Shown here piece after piece: positions 1 through 6,531 of a DNA stretch of 18,197 nucleotides. The stretch comes from Bacillota bacterium (GTDB lineage: Bacteria > Bacillota > Clostridia > Lachnospirales > Lachnospiraceae). Location of the stretch: assembly GCA_023389295.1 (NCBI GenBank), contig JAEWEO010000128.1:1-18197 (forward strand), in the 5' to 3' direction. Under the pieces are notes generated by a model. It was not told the origin of the DNA and ran no database searches. It saw only the letters and a program-made list of their open reading frames with translations. Both the position numbers and the translations under genes were made by a program. Numbering within the stretch: position 1 is the first letter of the stretch; each line of letters begins with the position of its first letter.

Positions 1-418
1 CTTCTGCAGTACGTATCATGGTTCCCAGATTGCCCGGATCTCTGATATCTTCAAGTACTAAGAGGCAGGGATTAGAAGCATGGAGTATTTGCTCCAAACT
101 ATAATTTGCTTTTTCCACGGTCCCAAGAATCCCTTGAGGTGTTTTCGTTTCCGCTACTTCCTTAAAGATAGAATCAGTTAAAATTTCATATTCCATACCT
201 GCAAAATAATCCGGATTCTCTAAACACATCTCTTGATAAAAAGTTTCAGAAGCATAAGCTTTACGAAGAAGTCCCAGCTCTCTCGCTTCTTCAAACATTT
301 TCCGTCCTTCTATCACAAAGATTCCTTGCTCATCACGGGCTTTTGACTTCTTTTGTAATAATGCTAGGTTCTTTACTTGTGCATTACTTATACTACTGAT
401 TATACTTTTTTGTTTCAT
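1..418 (-). CDS. TrmH/SpoU-family RNA 2'-O-ribose methyltransferase, 3' end missing
   Basis: This is the N-terminal 139 codons of an RNA ribose methyltransferase of the SPOUT class; the rest lies beyond the left edge. Translation starts MKQKSIISSISNAQVKNLAL and continues through QGIFVIEGRKMFEEA (residues about 31-45), the substrate-binding N-terminal domain typical of 23S rRNA-type SpoU enzymes. The first catalytic-domain motif is at residues about 122-139 (LEDIRDPGNLGTMIRTAE), where the Asn and Arg are conserved active-site residues of the family. It would transfer a methyl group from S-adenosylmethionine to a ribose 2'-OH, most likely in rRNA; the exact nucleotide cannot be read from sequence. 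The ATG lies only 6 bp past the prfA stop, with AGGA upstream, so it is almost certainly co-transcribed with prfA. The missing C-terminus holds the knot that binds the cofactor, so activity cannot be judged. Confidence 0.9.
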   Translation of the reverse strand, partial: MKQKSIISSISNAQVKNLALLQKKSKARDEQGIFVIEGRKMFEEARELGLLRKAYASETFYQEMCLENPDYFAGMEYEILTDSIFKEVAETKTPQGILGTVEKANYSLEQILHASNPCLLVLEDIRDPGNLGTMIRTAE

Positions 419-424
419 GAAAGA

Positions 425-1498
425 TTATCCTTCTTGTAAATTACTAAGTTTTGCAGCCTGATCTGCTGCTATTAAGCTATCTATTATTTCCTGTAGATCT
501 CCGTTCATTACCTCATCCAGCTGATGAATGGTAAGCTTTATACGATGATCTGTTACGCGACCTTGAGGAAAATTATAAGTTCTGATTTTCTCTGAACGGT
601 CACCGGTACCAACCTGACTTTTTCTAGCTTCCGCCTCTGCACTCTGTGCTTTTTCTAATTCCAAATCATATAATTTAGAACGCAATACTCGGATCGCTTT
701 ATCCTTATTCTTTAACTGAGACTTCTCATCCTGGCAAGAGATAACAATACCCGTTGGTATATGAGTAAGTCTTACGGCAGAGTCAGTTGTATTAACGCAC
801 TGTCCACCATTACCGGAGGAACGGAACACGTCAAATTTACAATCATTTAAATCCAGTTCCACGTCAACTTCTTCTGCTTCCGGCATAATTGCAACGGTTG
901 ATGTGGATGTATGAATTCTACCACCGGATTCTGTTACTGGAACACGTTGAACACGGTGTACACCACTCTCATATTTTAACTTAGAGTATGCACCTTTACC
1001 AACAACCATAAATACAACTTCTTTAAAGCCGCCGATTCCGTTTTCATTTAAATTCATCATCTCAATCTTCCATTTGTTACGCTCTGCATACATAACATAC
1101 ATACGATATAATTCAGCTGCAAACAATGCCGCCTCATCACCACCCGCACCACCACGGATTTCTACAATAACATTCTTATCATCGTTAGGGTCCTTTGGAA
1201 GTAATAGAATCTTTAGCTCTTCTTCTATTTTAACCAAAGATTGCTTACAGGTATTTAACTCTTCCTTTGCAAGCTCACGAATTTCTTCGTCGCTCTCCTC
1301 CTCTAACATCATAAGACTTTCTTCTATGCCGTTTTGAGTCGCCTTGTATTCCTTATACTTTTCAACGATATCAGAAAGGTCTGAATGCTCTTTTCGAAGA
1401 TTCCGATACCTATTCTGATCATTCATGACATTCGGATTCATTAATTCTTCTTCGATTTCTTGAAAACGACTCAGAATATCCTCTAACTTATCAAACAT
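425..1498 (-). CDS. prfA: Peptide chain release factor 1 (RF1)
   Basis: RF1 recognises UAA and UAG in the ribosomal A site and triggers hydrolysis of peptidyl-tRNA. At 357 residues it has the normal family length. The N-terminal helical domain spans about residues 1-110. The codon-recognition tripeptide is PVT at 187-189 inside HRVQRVPVTESGGRIHTS; this P-x-T form marks RF1, whereas RF2 has SPF. The universal GGQ is at 231-233 in RSSGNGGQCVNTTDSAVRLT, and its Gln is the expected target of PrmC, encoded just upstream. The ATG is preceded by GGAGG with a spacer of about 10 nt. The gene sits 69 bp after prmC and 6 bp before an RNA methyltransferase gene, apparently in one operon. No frameshift or missing residue is seen. 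Confidence 0.98.
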   Translation of the reverse strand: MFDKLEDILSRFQEIEEELMNPNVMNDQNRYRNLRKEHSDLSDIVEKYKEYKATQNGIEESLMMLEEESDEEIRELAKEELNTCKQSLVKIEEELKILLLPKDPNDDKNVIVEIRGGAGGDEAALFAAELYRMYVMYAERNKWKIEMMNLNENGIGGFKEVVFMVVGKGAYSKLKYESGVHRVQRVPVTESGGRIHTSTSTVAIMPEAEEVDVELDLNDCKFDVFRSSGNGGQCVNTTDSAVRLTHIPTGIVISCQDEKSQLKNKDKAIRVLRSKLYDLELEKAQSAEAEARKSQVGTGDRSEKIRTYNFPQGRVTDHRIKLTIHQLDEVMNGDLQEIIDSLIAADQAAKLSNLQEG

Positions 1499-1567
1499 AA
1501 CAACAAAACCTCCACTTAAAAATAATCTTCCTCAAAGCAGCTACCAAAAAGCCTGATTACAATTTCG

Positions 1568-2395
1568 TTACCTTCTGCCAGAAACTACTCTATCATGCCC
1601 ACTTAAATCTTTCTTAATCTTAACATCTGTAAAGCCCTTCTTTAGAAGAAGTTCTTTGACATCCTTTCCTTGATTATGTCCTATTTCGAAAAATATTTGT
1701 CCGTCCTTGCATAAAAAATCCATTGATGCTTCTATAATTCTTCGATAGAACTCAAGTCCGTCATCGGTACCGTCAAGAGCTAGCATTGGCTCATGATCTT
1801 TTACCTCCGGCATCAAAGATGAAATAACAGCTGTCGGGATATACGGAGGATTGGACACAATGATATCATAGCTTCCTTTGACCTGCTCAAATAGATTACT
1901 ATGAATATACTCTATCTCTACTTTATGCTTTTTTGCATTATTTGCTGCTACCAAAAGCGCCTTATCAGAAATATCTACTCCAACTGCCTGCTTTATATGA
2001 CCTAATTTCGCAAGACTGATAATGATACAACCGGATCCGGTACATAGATCAAGCACTTTTTTATCTTCACATACCTTTAAAACCTCTTCTACTAAGGTCT
2101 CCGTATCCTGTCTGGGAATTAAGACATTTTCATTCACATCAAACTCCAACCCCATGAACTCCTGGGTTTTTGTGATATGCTGTAAAGGTATATGTTCTGA
2201 CCGTTTCTTTACCAGAGTTAAATACCGATTACTTTCTTCCTCCGATACCGTCTGATTTGCCCGTAAGAGAAAATCAGTTCTTTTTATTCCAAAAACATGT
2301 GCTAGCAGATACCATGCATCTACATCAGCATCCGCTATACCCACTTCGGTTAACATTTCACGACCGGTTTGTAATAATTCTCTATAAGTGCTCAT
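1568..2395 (-). CDS. prmC: Release factor glutamine N5-methyltransferase
   Basis: PrmC (HemK) uses S-adenosylmethionine to methylate the Gln of the GGQ motif of RF1 and RF2, which speeds peptide release. The 275-residue protein has an N-terminal helical domain (about 1-85), the conserved lead-in VLIPRQDTETLVE (91-103), the Rossmann-like SAM-binding motif LDLCTGSGCI (115-124), an acidic residue after the next strand (GVDIS, 139-143), and the diagnostic NPPY tetrapeptide at 182-185 (SNPPYIP), which binds the glutamine amide. The start ATG follows TGAGGA at about 7 nt. It lies 48 bp after the DUF1385 gene and 69 bp before prfA, the gene for its substrate, an arrangement common in Firmicutes. Length and motifs are complete. 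Confidence 0.97.
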   Translation of the reverse strand: MSTYRELLQTGREMLTEVGIADADVDAWYLLAHVFGIKRTDFLLRANQTVSEEESNRYLTLVKKRSEHIPLQHITKTQEFMGLEFDVNENVLIPRQDTETLVEEVLKVCEDKKVLDLCTGSGCIIISLAKLGHIKQAVGVDISDKALLVAANNAKKHKVEIEYIHSNLFEQVKGSYDIIVSNPPYIPTAVISSLMPEVKDHEPMLALDGTDDGLEFYRRIIEASMDFLCKDGQIFFEIGHNQGKDVKELLLKKGFTDVKIKKDLSGHDRVVSGRR

Positions 2396-2443
2396 AAAAA
2401 ATCCTCACAAACTTCGTATTACAAAAATTAGCTTTCACTTGTT

Positions 2444-3763
2444 TTAAGCATCCTTTGCTTTTTGATCAAAAAATTTATCAAGAGCCCTTAAAATCTCATC
2501 GTCTTCCTCATCTTCCATATTGGAAGGTGACACTATAGGCTTTGCTACTGCTTTTTCTGTTTCTTTGACAGTCTTCTCAGCTTGTTTTGCTACCATTGAC
2601 TTCTTTTCTTCGGTTTTACGCTTTTTATCAGCTGTCTTACCTGACTTTTCAGCTGTTTTAATCGACTTAGTAGGCTTTTCTTCGACCTTACTACTCTTTA
2701 CTTCGGTCTTATCTATCTCTTCTGTCTTCTTCGAAGTCTTTTCTTTCCAGTCAAATACCGATCCAACTGAGGCTATGGCAACCTCAATCATCTCATCATC
2801 CGGTTCTTTCGTCGTTAGCCCCTGCATCCATAGACTAGGTAGGCTGAGTATATCTAAAGCTTTACTTTCGCTCTTACCTACAAGACGTATGAATTCATAG
2901 GAGACACCTGCAATAATGGGGATTAATACAATTCTAGAGATAACTCTCCAAAATAAATCATTTATTGGTATTAACATAAAGAAAATGATACTAATTAAGA
3001 TAACAAGAAGCATAAAGCTTGTACCACAGCATTTGTGTAGTTTAGATTGCCATCTGACATTTTCTACCGTTAATTCAAAACCATGTTCAAGGCAGTTAAT
3101 TGTCTTATGCTCCGCTCCATGATACATAAGTACTCGCTTAATCTCAGGCATCCTGGTAGCTAAGATAGCATATCCTATCACGATAGATAAGCGTATTATG
3201 CCCTCAATAAATGCGATGACAGCTTGATTACTAATAAAGGTTGATAAAAAATTAGTGATTAGAACAGGAAGTACCATAAATAGCGCAACTGTTAGTATGA
3301 TAGAAAATACTACTGCTAAGATCATGAGTAAAGGATTTGTTTTCTCTCCTTTATGCTCGTCTTCGTCCGTTATCTCTTTAGTTGCCAAAATCTCATCATT
3401 TACAGCATCTATTTCTTCAAGGGACAAATCCTCTATCTTAAAATCTTCATCATAATTCTTAATTTTAATTGGATCCTTCTTATCAGATCTTTTACTTTTT
3501 TTAGCTTGGGCTTCCTCTTCTTCGAAGAAACTTGCAGAATAATTCAATACTTTTACACCAATCAACATTGAGTCAACGAATGCAAGCATTCCACGAAAAA
3601 TAGGTAGTTTAAATAATTTTACCTTATCAGAAAAATCTTTGCGCGTACTTTTTTCCACTACTATCTCATTATTTGGCTTACGAACTGCTACAGCGTATTC
3701 ATCTTTATTTTTCATCATTACGCCTTCCATGACAGCCATTCCGACAACACCAGATGGTTTCAT
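2444..3763 (-). CDS. DUF1385 (YqhQ-like) membrane protein with acidic insert and Lys/Glu-rich tail
   Basis: Integral membrane protein of the DUF1385/YqhQ family, whose biochemical role is unknown to me. Family marks are MKPSGVVGMAVMEGVMMKN at the N-terminus and YHGAEHKTINCLEHG at about residues 214-228. Hydrophobic segments lie at about 143-175, 181-203, 250-270 and 276-294, suggesting four or five membrane passes. Between the first conserved part and the first strong membrane segment is a charged stretch (about 80-140) with EEEE, KKSKRSDKK and many Asp/Glu. After the membrane core comes a tail of about 100 residues, rich in Lys, Glu and Thr, predicted disordered and ending in an acidic patch (NMEDEEDDEI). 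Two starts are possible: ATG at 3763, preferred because the family motif begins there, or in-frame TTG at 3775, which adds four residues. Neither has an ideally spaced Shine-Dalgarno. It lies upstream of prmC, a gene order often seen in Clostridia. Confidence 0.9.
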   Translation of the reverse strand: MKPSGVVGMAVMEGVMMKNKDEYAVAVRKPNNEIVVEKSTRKDFSDKVKLFKLPIFRGMLAFVDSMLIGVKVLNYSASFFEEEEAQAKKSKRSDKKDPIKIKNYDEDFKIEDLSLEEIDAVNDEILATKEITDEDEHKGEKTNPLLMILAVVFSIILTVALFMVLPVLITNFLSTFISNQAVIAFIEGIIRLSIVIGYAILATRMPEIKRVLMYHGAEHKTINCLEHGFELTVENVRWQSKLHKCCGTSFMLLVILISIIFFMLIPINDLFWRVISRIVLIPIIAGVSYEFIRLVGKSESKALDILSLPSLWMQGLTTKEPDDEMIEVAIASVGSVFDWKEKTSKKTEEIDKTEVKSSKVEEKPTKSIKTAEKSGKTADKKRKTEEKKSMVAKQAEKTVKETEKAVAKPIVSPSNMEDEEDDEILRALDKFFDQKAKDA

Positions 3764-3821
3764 CCTTACACCCAAACCTTTCTTCGTTTATCTTATTACA
3801 TATCGTACAATACTAATCGCT

Positions 3822-3827
3822 ATTATA
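3822..3827 (-). promoter_or_regulatory. Candidate -10 box for the DUF1385-prmC-prfA operon
   Basis: The minus strand reads TATAAT, a perfect sigma-A -10 hexamer, about 58 nt upstream of the preferred DUF1385 start. The -35 region 17 nt further upstream (TTTTTG) is poor, so this is a weak or activator-dependent call. It lies just downstream, on the minus strand, of the rpmE terminator and repeat copy A, where a promoter for the next operon would be expected. Confidence 0.35.
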
Positions 3828-3840
3828 GTAAAAGTTTTGT

Positions 3841-3880
3841 TATTCAAAAATGTCAGCTTCGCAGACATTTTATGAATCAT
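3841..3880. repeat. Intergenic repeat element, copy A
   Basis: This 40-nt element recurs at 9437-9476 with 37 of 40 positions identical by eye; the core 32 nt (3849-3880) differs at a single base. The core contains a hairpin: AATGTC and GACATT arms, an A/A mismatch, a GC/GC step and a TTC loop, followed by TTTTATGAATCAT. With A-rich and T-rich flanks it could act as a small bidirectional terminator. Both copies are followed within about 10-15 nt by a second hairpin beginning GGCTGAG. Confidence 0.75.
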
Positions 3881-3883
3881 GTA

Positions 3884-3924
3884 TTTAAAAATAGGCTGAG
3901 GAAGTATACCTCAACCCAATTTTT
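3884..3924 (-). terminator. Rho-independent terminator after rpmE, possibly bidirectional
   Basis: On the minus strand GGTTGAGG (3916-3909) pairs with CCTCAGCC (3901-3894), 8 bp including one G-U, across a 7-nt loop. It is followed by TATTTTTAAA. The plus strand also ends in CAATTTTT, so it could stop transcription both ways. It lies 122 bp beyond the rpmE stop and separates rpmE from the DUF1385 operon. Confidence 0.75.
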
Positions 3925-3948
3925 AACGTTATAGTTTTCATGCTAATT

Positions 3949-3998
3949 TATGTGTCTGCTACACATATCAGCGTCATATCTTACAGACTATTACGCTG
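3949..3998 (-). other. Two hairpins in the rpmE 3' untranslated region
   Basis: TATGTGT (3949-3955) and ACACATA (3961-3967) form a 7-bp stem with a 5-nt loop; immediately adjacent, CAGCGT (3969-3974) and ACGCTG (3993-3998) form a 6-bp stem. They lie between the rpmE stop and its terminator. Neither has a T-tract, so they are more likely 3'-end stability structures than terminators. Confidence 0.4.
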
Positions 3999-4045
3999 GA
4001 TTAAGTTTATTTATCCAATAGAATTACTTCTACCTGCAAGATGAA

Positions 4046-4255
4046 TTATTTATCTTGATTTAAACCATATCTACGGTTGAATTTATCAATTGCACCACGT
4101 GCTGCAGCCGCCTTTACCTGTCCTGTATAGAATGAATGGCATTTGGAGCAGATTTCTACGTGGATATCACTCTTGGTTGATCCTGTTACAAATTCGTTAC
4201 CGCAGTTGCAAACAACTTTAGCCTGATGATATTTGGGATGGATTCCTTCTTTCAT
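4046..4255 (-). CDS. rpmE: 50S ribosomal protein L31, zinc-binding type
   Basis: L31 is a small protein of the large subunit that helps bridge it to the small subunit. The 69-residue protein carries the four zinc-ligand cysteines of the C+ form: Cys16 and Cys18 (CNC) and Cys36 and Cys39 (CSKC), so it is the zinc-replete paralogue rather than the zinc-free L31B type. The C-terminal KFNRRYGL is typical. Start choice: an upstream in-frame GTG at 4264 would add three residues, but it overlaps the Shine-Dalgarno AGAGGTG, which sits 6 nt before the ATG at 4255; MKEGIHP is also the usual family N-terminus. It lies 107 bp downstream of rho with its own promoter candidate in the gap, and it ends at a terminator. 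Confidence 0.97.
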   Translation of the reverse strand: MKEGIHPKYHQAKVVCNCGNEFVTGSTKSDIHVEICSKCHSFYTGQVKAAAARGAIDKFNRRYGLNQDK

Positions 4256-4330
4256 GTTTTTCACCTCTTTACGATCAAATAGTATTATCTATTGGCATTA
4301 TAATAAATCCAATTTATAAACAGCTTTCTA

Positions 4331-4359
4331 ATTATAGCATAGGTTGTTTTTTATTGCAA
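4331..4359 (-). promoter_or_regulatory. Candidate sigma-A promoter of rpmE
   Basis: On the minus strand TTGCAA (4359-4354) is separated by exactly 17 nt from a perfect TATAAT (4336-4331). Transcription would start near 4324, about 70 nt before the rpmE ATG. There is no hairpin terminator between rho and rpmE, so rpmE could be read both from rho and from here. Confidence 0.65.
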
Positions 4360-4362
4360 TAC

Positions 4363-5967
4363 CTAAAAGACAATTTTAGTCTTTTTGATCGTCTCAATAA
4401 ATTCTGTATTTGTTTTTGTTCGTAGGAACATATCTATGATACGCTCAAGTGCTTCCTCTGATTTCATTCCACCCAAAGCCTTACGCATCAGATAGGTTGC
4501 TTCTAACTCCGGTTGTGTAAGGAGTAAGTCTTCTCGTCTGGTGCTAGATCTTGGTAAATCAATGGCAGGGAAGATACGTTTTTCAGATAAGCTACGATCA
4601 AGTACTAATTCCATGTTACCGGTACCCTTAAATTCCTCAAATACGACATCATCCATTCTGCTTCCGGTGTCTACTAGTGCGGTCGCAAGTATCGTTAAAC
4701 TACCACCCTCACGCATATTTCTTGCTGCTCCAAAGAACTTCTTTGGCATATGGAGTGCTGCCGGATCGAGACCACCGGATAAAGTTCTACCGCTTGGCTG
4801 TACGGTTAGGTTATAGGCTCTTGCAAGTCTTGTTATGCTATCTAGCAAGATAATTACATCCTGCTTATGTTCTACCAAACGTTTTGCACGTTCAATAACC
4901 ATCTCTGATACTCTTTTGTGATTATCCGGTAACTCATCAAAGGTAGAGTAGATTACTTCAACATTTCTACCTTCAATTGATTCTTTAATATCCGTTACCT
5001 CTTCCGGACGTTCATCAATTAATAAGATAATTAGCTTCATGTCCGGGTGGTTTCTAGTCACAGCCTTAGCGATCTGTTTCAGTAACGTTGTTTTACCTGT
5101 CTTTGGCTGTGATACAATCATACCTCTTTGCCCCTTACCAATTGGTGAAATAAGATCTACCATTCTCATAGACACCCCTGTCCCAGGTGTCTCTAGATGA
5201 ATTCGGCTATTAGGGAATACCGGTGTCATATCCTCGAATCTCTTTCGTTTTTGCGCTTCAGCAGGATGAAAACCATTTACTGATTTTACAAATAATAAAG
5301 CGCTGAACTTTTCATTCTGGTTACGAATTCTAGTATTACCCGAAACAATATCCCCTGTTTTTAGATTAAAACGGCGTATTTGGGCCGGTGATACATATAC
5401 ATCATTTTCACCGGGTAAATAATTGTCGCAACGTATAAATCCATATCCATCTGGAAGAACCTCAAGTATGCCAACTTTGGTCTCACCACTATCTAGTTGA
5501 TCCATCTCATTATTATTCATAGCCGGCTTTTTCTCTTCTTTGGTAGTCATTTGAGTATGCTCATTTTGAGTGCGCTCAGTATGAGTGTTCTCAGTATAAG
5601 TGTTCTCAGTATGAGCGTTCTCAGTTTGAGCGTTCTCAGTTTGAGGTTTCTCCGGATTTCTTTGCTCAGTAGCAGTAAAATCAGTCTTAATTACCGATTT
5701 GTCCTGTTCTTCCAGCTTGTCCTGCCTTTTAAGCTTCTCCTGTTTTTCAAGCTTTTCCTGCCTTTCAAGTTTCTCCTGTTTTTCAAGCTTTTCCTGTTTT
5801 TCAAGCTTTTCCTGCTTATTAAGTTCTTCCTGCTTATCAAGCTCTTGTACTTTTAGCAAAATTTCAATCAGATCGCTCTTCTTTAACGATGTAATGTTTT
5901 TAATTCCTTTACCCTTCGCCAGTTCACGTAGGTTGGCAAGCGTCATTGAATTATACTGGTTAACCAT
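4363..5967 (-). CDS. rho: Transcription termination factor Rho with a repeat-rich insertion
   Basis: Rho is a hexameric RNA-dependent ATPase/translocase that ends transcription of untranslated RNA. Domains in order: Rho_N helical domain, residues about 5-40 (MTLANLRELAKGKGIKNITS); a low-complexity insertion, about 41-160; the RNA-binding cold-shock-like domain, about 163-230 (GILEVLPDGYGFIRC); and the RecA-like motor, about 235-534. In the motor, Walker A is QPKTGKTT (287-294), Walker B VIILLD (371-376), the Q-loop region SGGLDPAALHMPKK (397-410) and R-loop region GTGNMELVLDR (448-458). All core motifs are intact. The insertion makes it 534 residues against roughly 420 for compact Rho proteins. 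It has about eight copies of a KQEKLE-like hexapeptide (45-92) and six of a TENxx pentapeptide (110-139). The ATG at 5967 follows AAGGAG at 8 nt. A candidate promoter lies about 440 nt upstream, implying a long leader; Rho genes are often autoregulated in their leaders. Confidence 0.97.
   Translation of the reverse strand: MVNQYNSMTLANLRELAKGKGIKNITSLKKSDLIEILLKVQELDKQEELNKQEKLEKQEKLEKQEKLERQEKLEKQEKLKRQDKLEEQDKSVIKTDFTATEQRNPEKPQTENAQTENAHTENTYTENTHTERTQNEHTQMTTKEEKKPAMNNNEMDQLDSGETKVGILEVLPDGYGFIRCDNYLPGENDVYVSPAQIRRFNLKTGDIVSGNTRIRNQNEKFSALLFVKSVNGFHPAEAQKRKRFEDMTPVFPNSRIHLETPGTGVSMRMVDLISPIGKGQRGMIVSQPKTGKTTLLKQIAKAVTRNHPDMKLIILLIDERPEEVTDIKESIEGRNVEVIYSTFDELPDNHKRVSEMVIERAKRLVEHKQDVIILLDSITRLARAYNLTVQPSGRTLSGGLDPAALHMPKKFFGAARNMREGGSLTILATALVDTGSRMDDVVFEEFKGTGNMELVLDRSLSEKRIFPAIDLPRSSTRREDLLLTQPELEATYLMRKALGGMKSEEALERIIDMFLRTKTNTEFIETIKKTKIVF
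5551..5640 (-). repeat. Six 15-bp tandem repeats inside rho (TENxx pentapeptide)
   Basis: Residues 110-139 of Rho read as six pentapeptides of the pattern T-E-N-A/T-H/Q/Y, with the last two degenerate (TERTQ, NEHTQ). The DNA repeats with a 15-nt period in phase with the reading frame. The segment is polar and uncharged to mildly acidic, in contrast with the highly charged hexapeptide block before it. Confidence 0.9.
5692..5835 (-). repeat. Eight 18-bp tandem repeats inside rho (KQEKLE hexapeptide)
   Basis: Residues 45-92 of Rho consist of about eight hexapeptides, [K/R/E]-Q-[E/D]-[K/E]-L-[E/K/N]; three central copies are identical KQEKLE and the last is degenerate. The 18-nt DNA period keeps frame. 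The pattern of alternating Lys/Glu with a Leu every sixth residue suggests a single charged alpha-helix or weak coiled coil. Near-identical units favour slippage, so copy number may vary between strains. Confidence 0.9.
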
Positions 5968-6045
5968 ATATTCAGCTCCTTCGGTTTTTAATTGGATTAT
6001 CTTACGAAATGTATATAGAAATGATTAAGAAATAAAAGTTTATGA

Positions 6046-6088
6046 GGGATAAATCGAAGACTGTCCTTGTTAATGAATACTTTATCCC
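6046..6088 (-). promoter_or_regulatory. Long-range 8-bp stem in the rho leader
   Basis: The minus-strand RNA contains GGGATAAA (6088-6081) and TTTATCCC (6053-6046), a perfect 8-bp stem around a 27-nt loop, ending 79 nt before the rho start. Just upstream, TTACAT (6136-6131) and ATGTAA (6111-6106) form another 6-bp stem. These may be structural parts of a Rho-sensitive leader; nothing in the sequence proves a function. Confidence 0.35.
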
Positions 6089-6320
6089 ATGCCTGACGGC
6101 CATGATTACATAACACAGAGGTATGAGGTAATGTAAACCTTTGGTGGACTAGCTAAAGCATCCTTCGAAAAATAATCATCTTGTATTACTAATCGTTTGA
6201 ACCCACCGTATCTGTTTCAAATCTTTAAAGTAATTATACAACATGATCTTTAGAAAAGAAAGTATTTTTTATTTACCGTCCTATATTTTCCATTTCAATA
6301 CAGTTAAGTCCAATGAACTT

Positions 6321-6340
6321 GGGTAAAGATTACCCTTTTT
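6321..6340 (+). terminator. Terminator-like hairpin antisense to the rho leader
   Basis: GGGTAA (6321-6326) and TTACCC (6330-6335) form a perfect 6-bp stem with a 3-nt AGA loop, directly followed by TTTTT. It faces the plus strand, about 225 nt upstream of the malic enzyme promoter candidate. It could end an unannotated short plus-strand RNA antisense to the rho leader. The stem is short, so it may be weak or fortuitous. Confidence 0.4.
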
Positions 6341-6409
6341 ATAACTTCCCGGATGCTCCCTATATCGTAGATGTCCAATTACTTTTCATCTCTCATAGTA
6401 TTTAAGTAC

Positions 6410-6438
6410 ATTTTATAATGAACCGATTCATTTGTAAA
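6410..6438 (-). promoter_or_regulatory. Candidate sigma-A promoter of rho with a palindrome in the spacer
   Basis: On the minus strand TTTACA (6438-6433) is 17 nt from TAAAAT (6415-6410). The spacer contains a perfect inverted repeat ATGAA-TCGG-TTCAT (6431-6418), a possible operator. Transcription would start near 6403, giving a leader of about 435 nt before the rho ATG. No better-spaced pair was found closer to the gene. Confidence 0.5.
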
Positions 6439-6531
6439 TCATTTTAATATTTTAACAAGTTTTCGTCATTATTCATACTATATCCACCCTATCTTTTACA
6501 CGCAGAACTTACAAGCAATAATTTTTATCAT

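Noticed and set aside
1074..1337. Plus-strand open frame opposite prfA
   Set aside because: It is a shadow of the conserved prfA coding sequence, with no family resemblance.
5551..5835. Repeat array that could at first glance be CRISPR-like
   Set aside because: Units of 15 and 18 nt are directly adjacent with no spacers, keep the rho reading frame and encode peptide repeats.
5497..6028. Two plus-strand open frames rich in Ser, Leu, Phe and Cys opposite the rho repeats
   Set aside because: They are antisense to low-complexity rho codons, have no ribosome site, and their composition simply mirrors the repeat units.
6185..6205. GGTTCAAACG on the minus strand, resembling a tRNA T-loop
   Set aside because: No acceptor, anticodon or D-arm pairing can be built around it.
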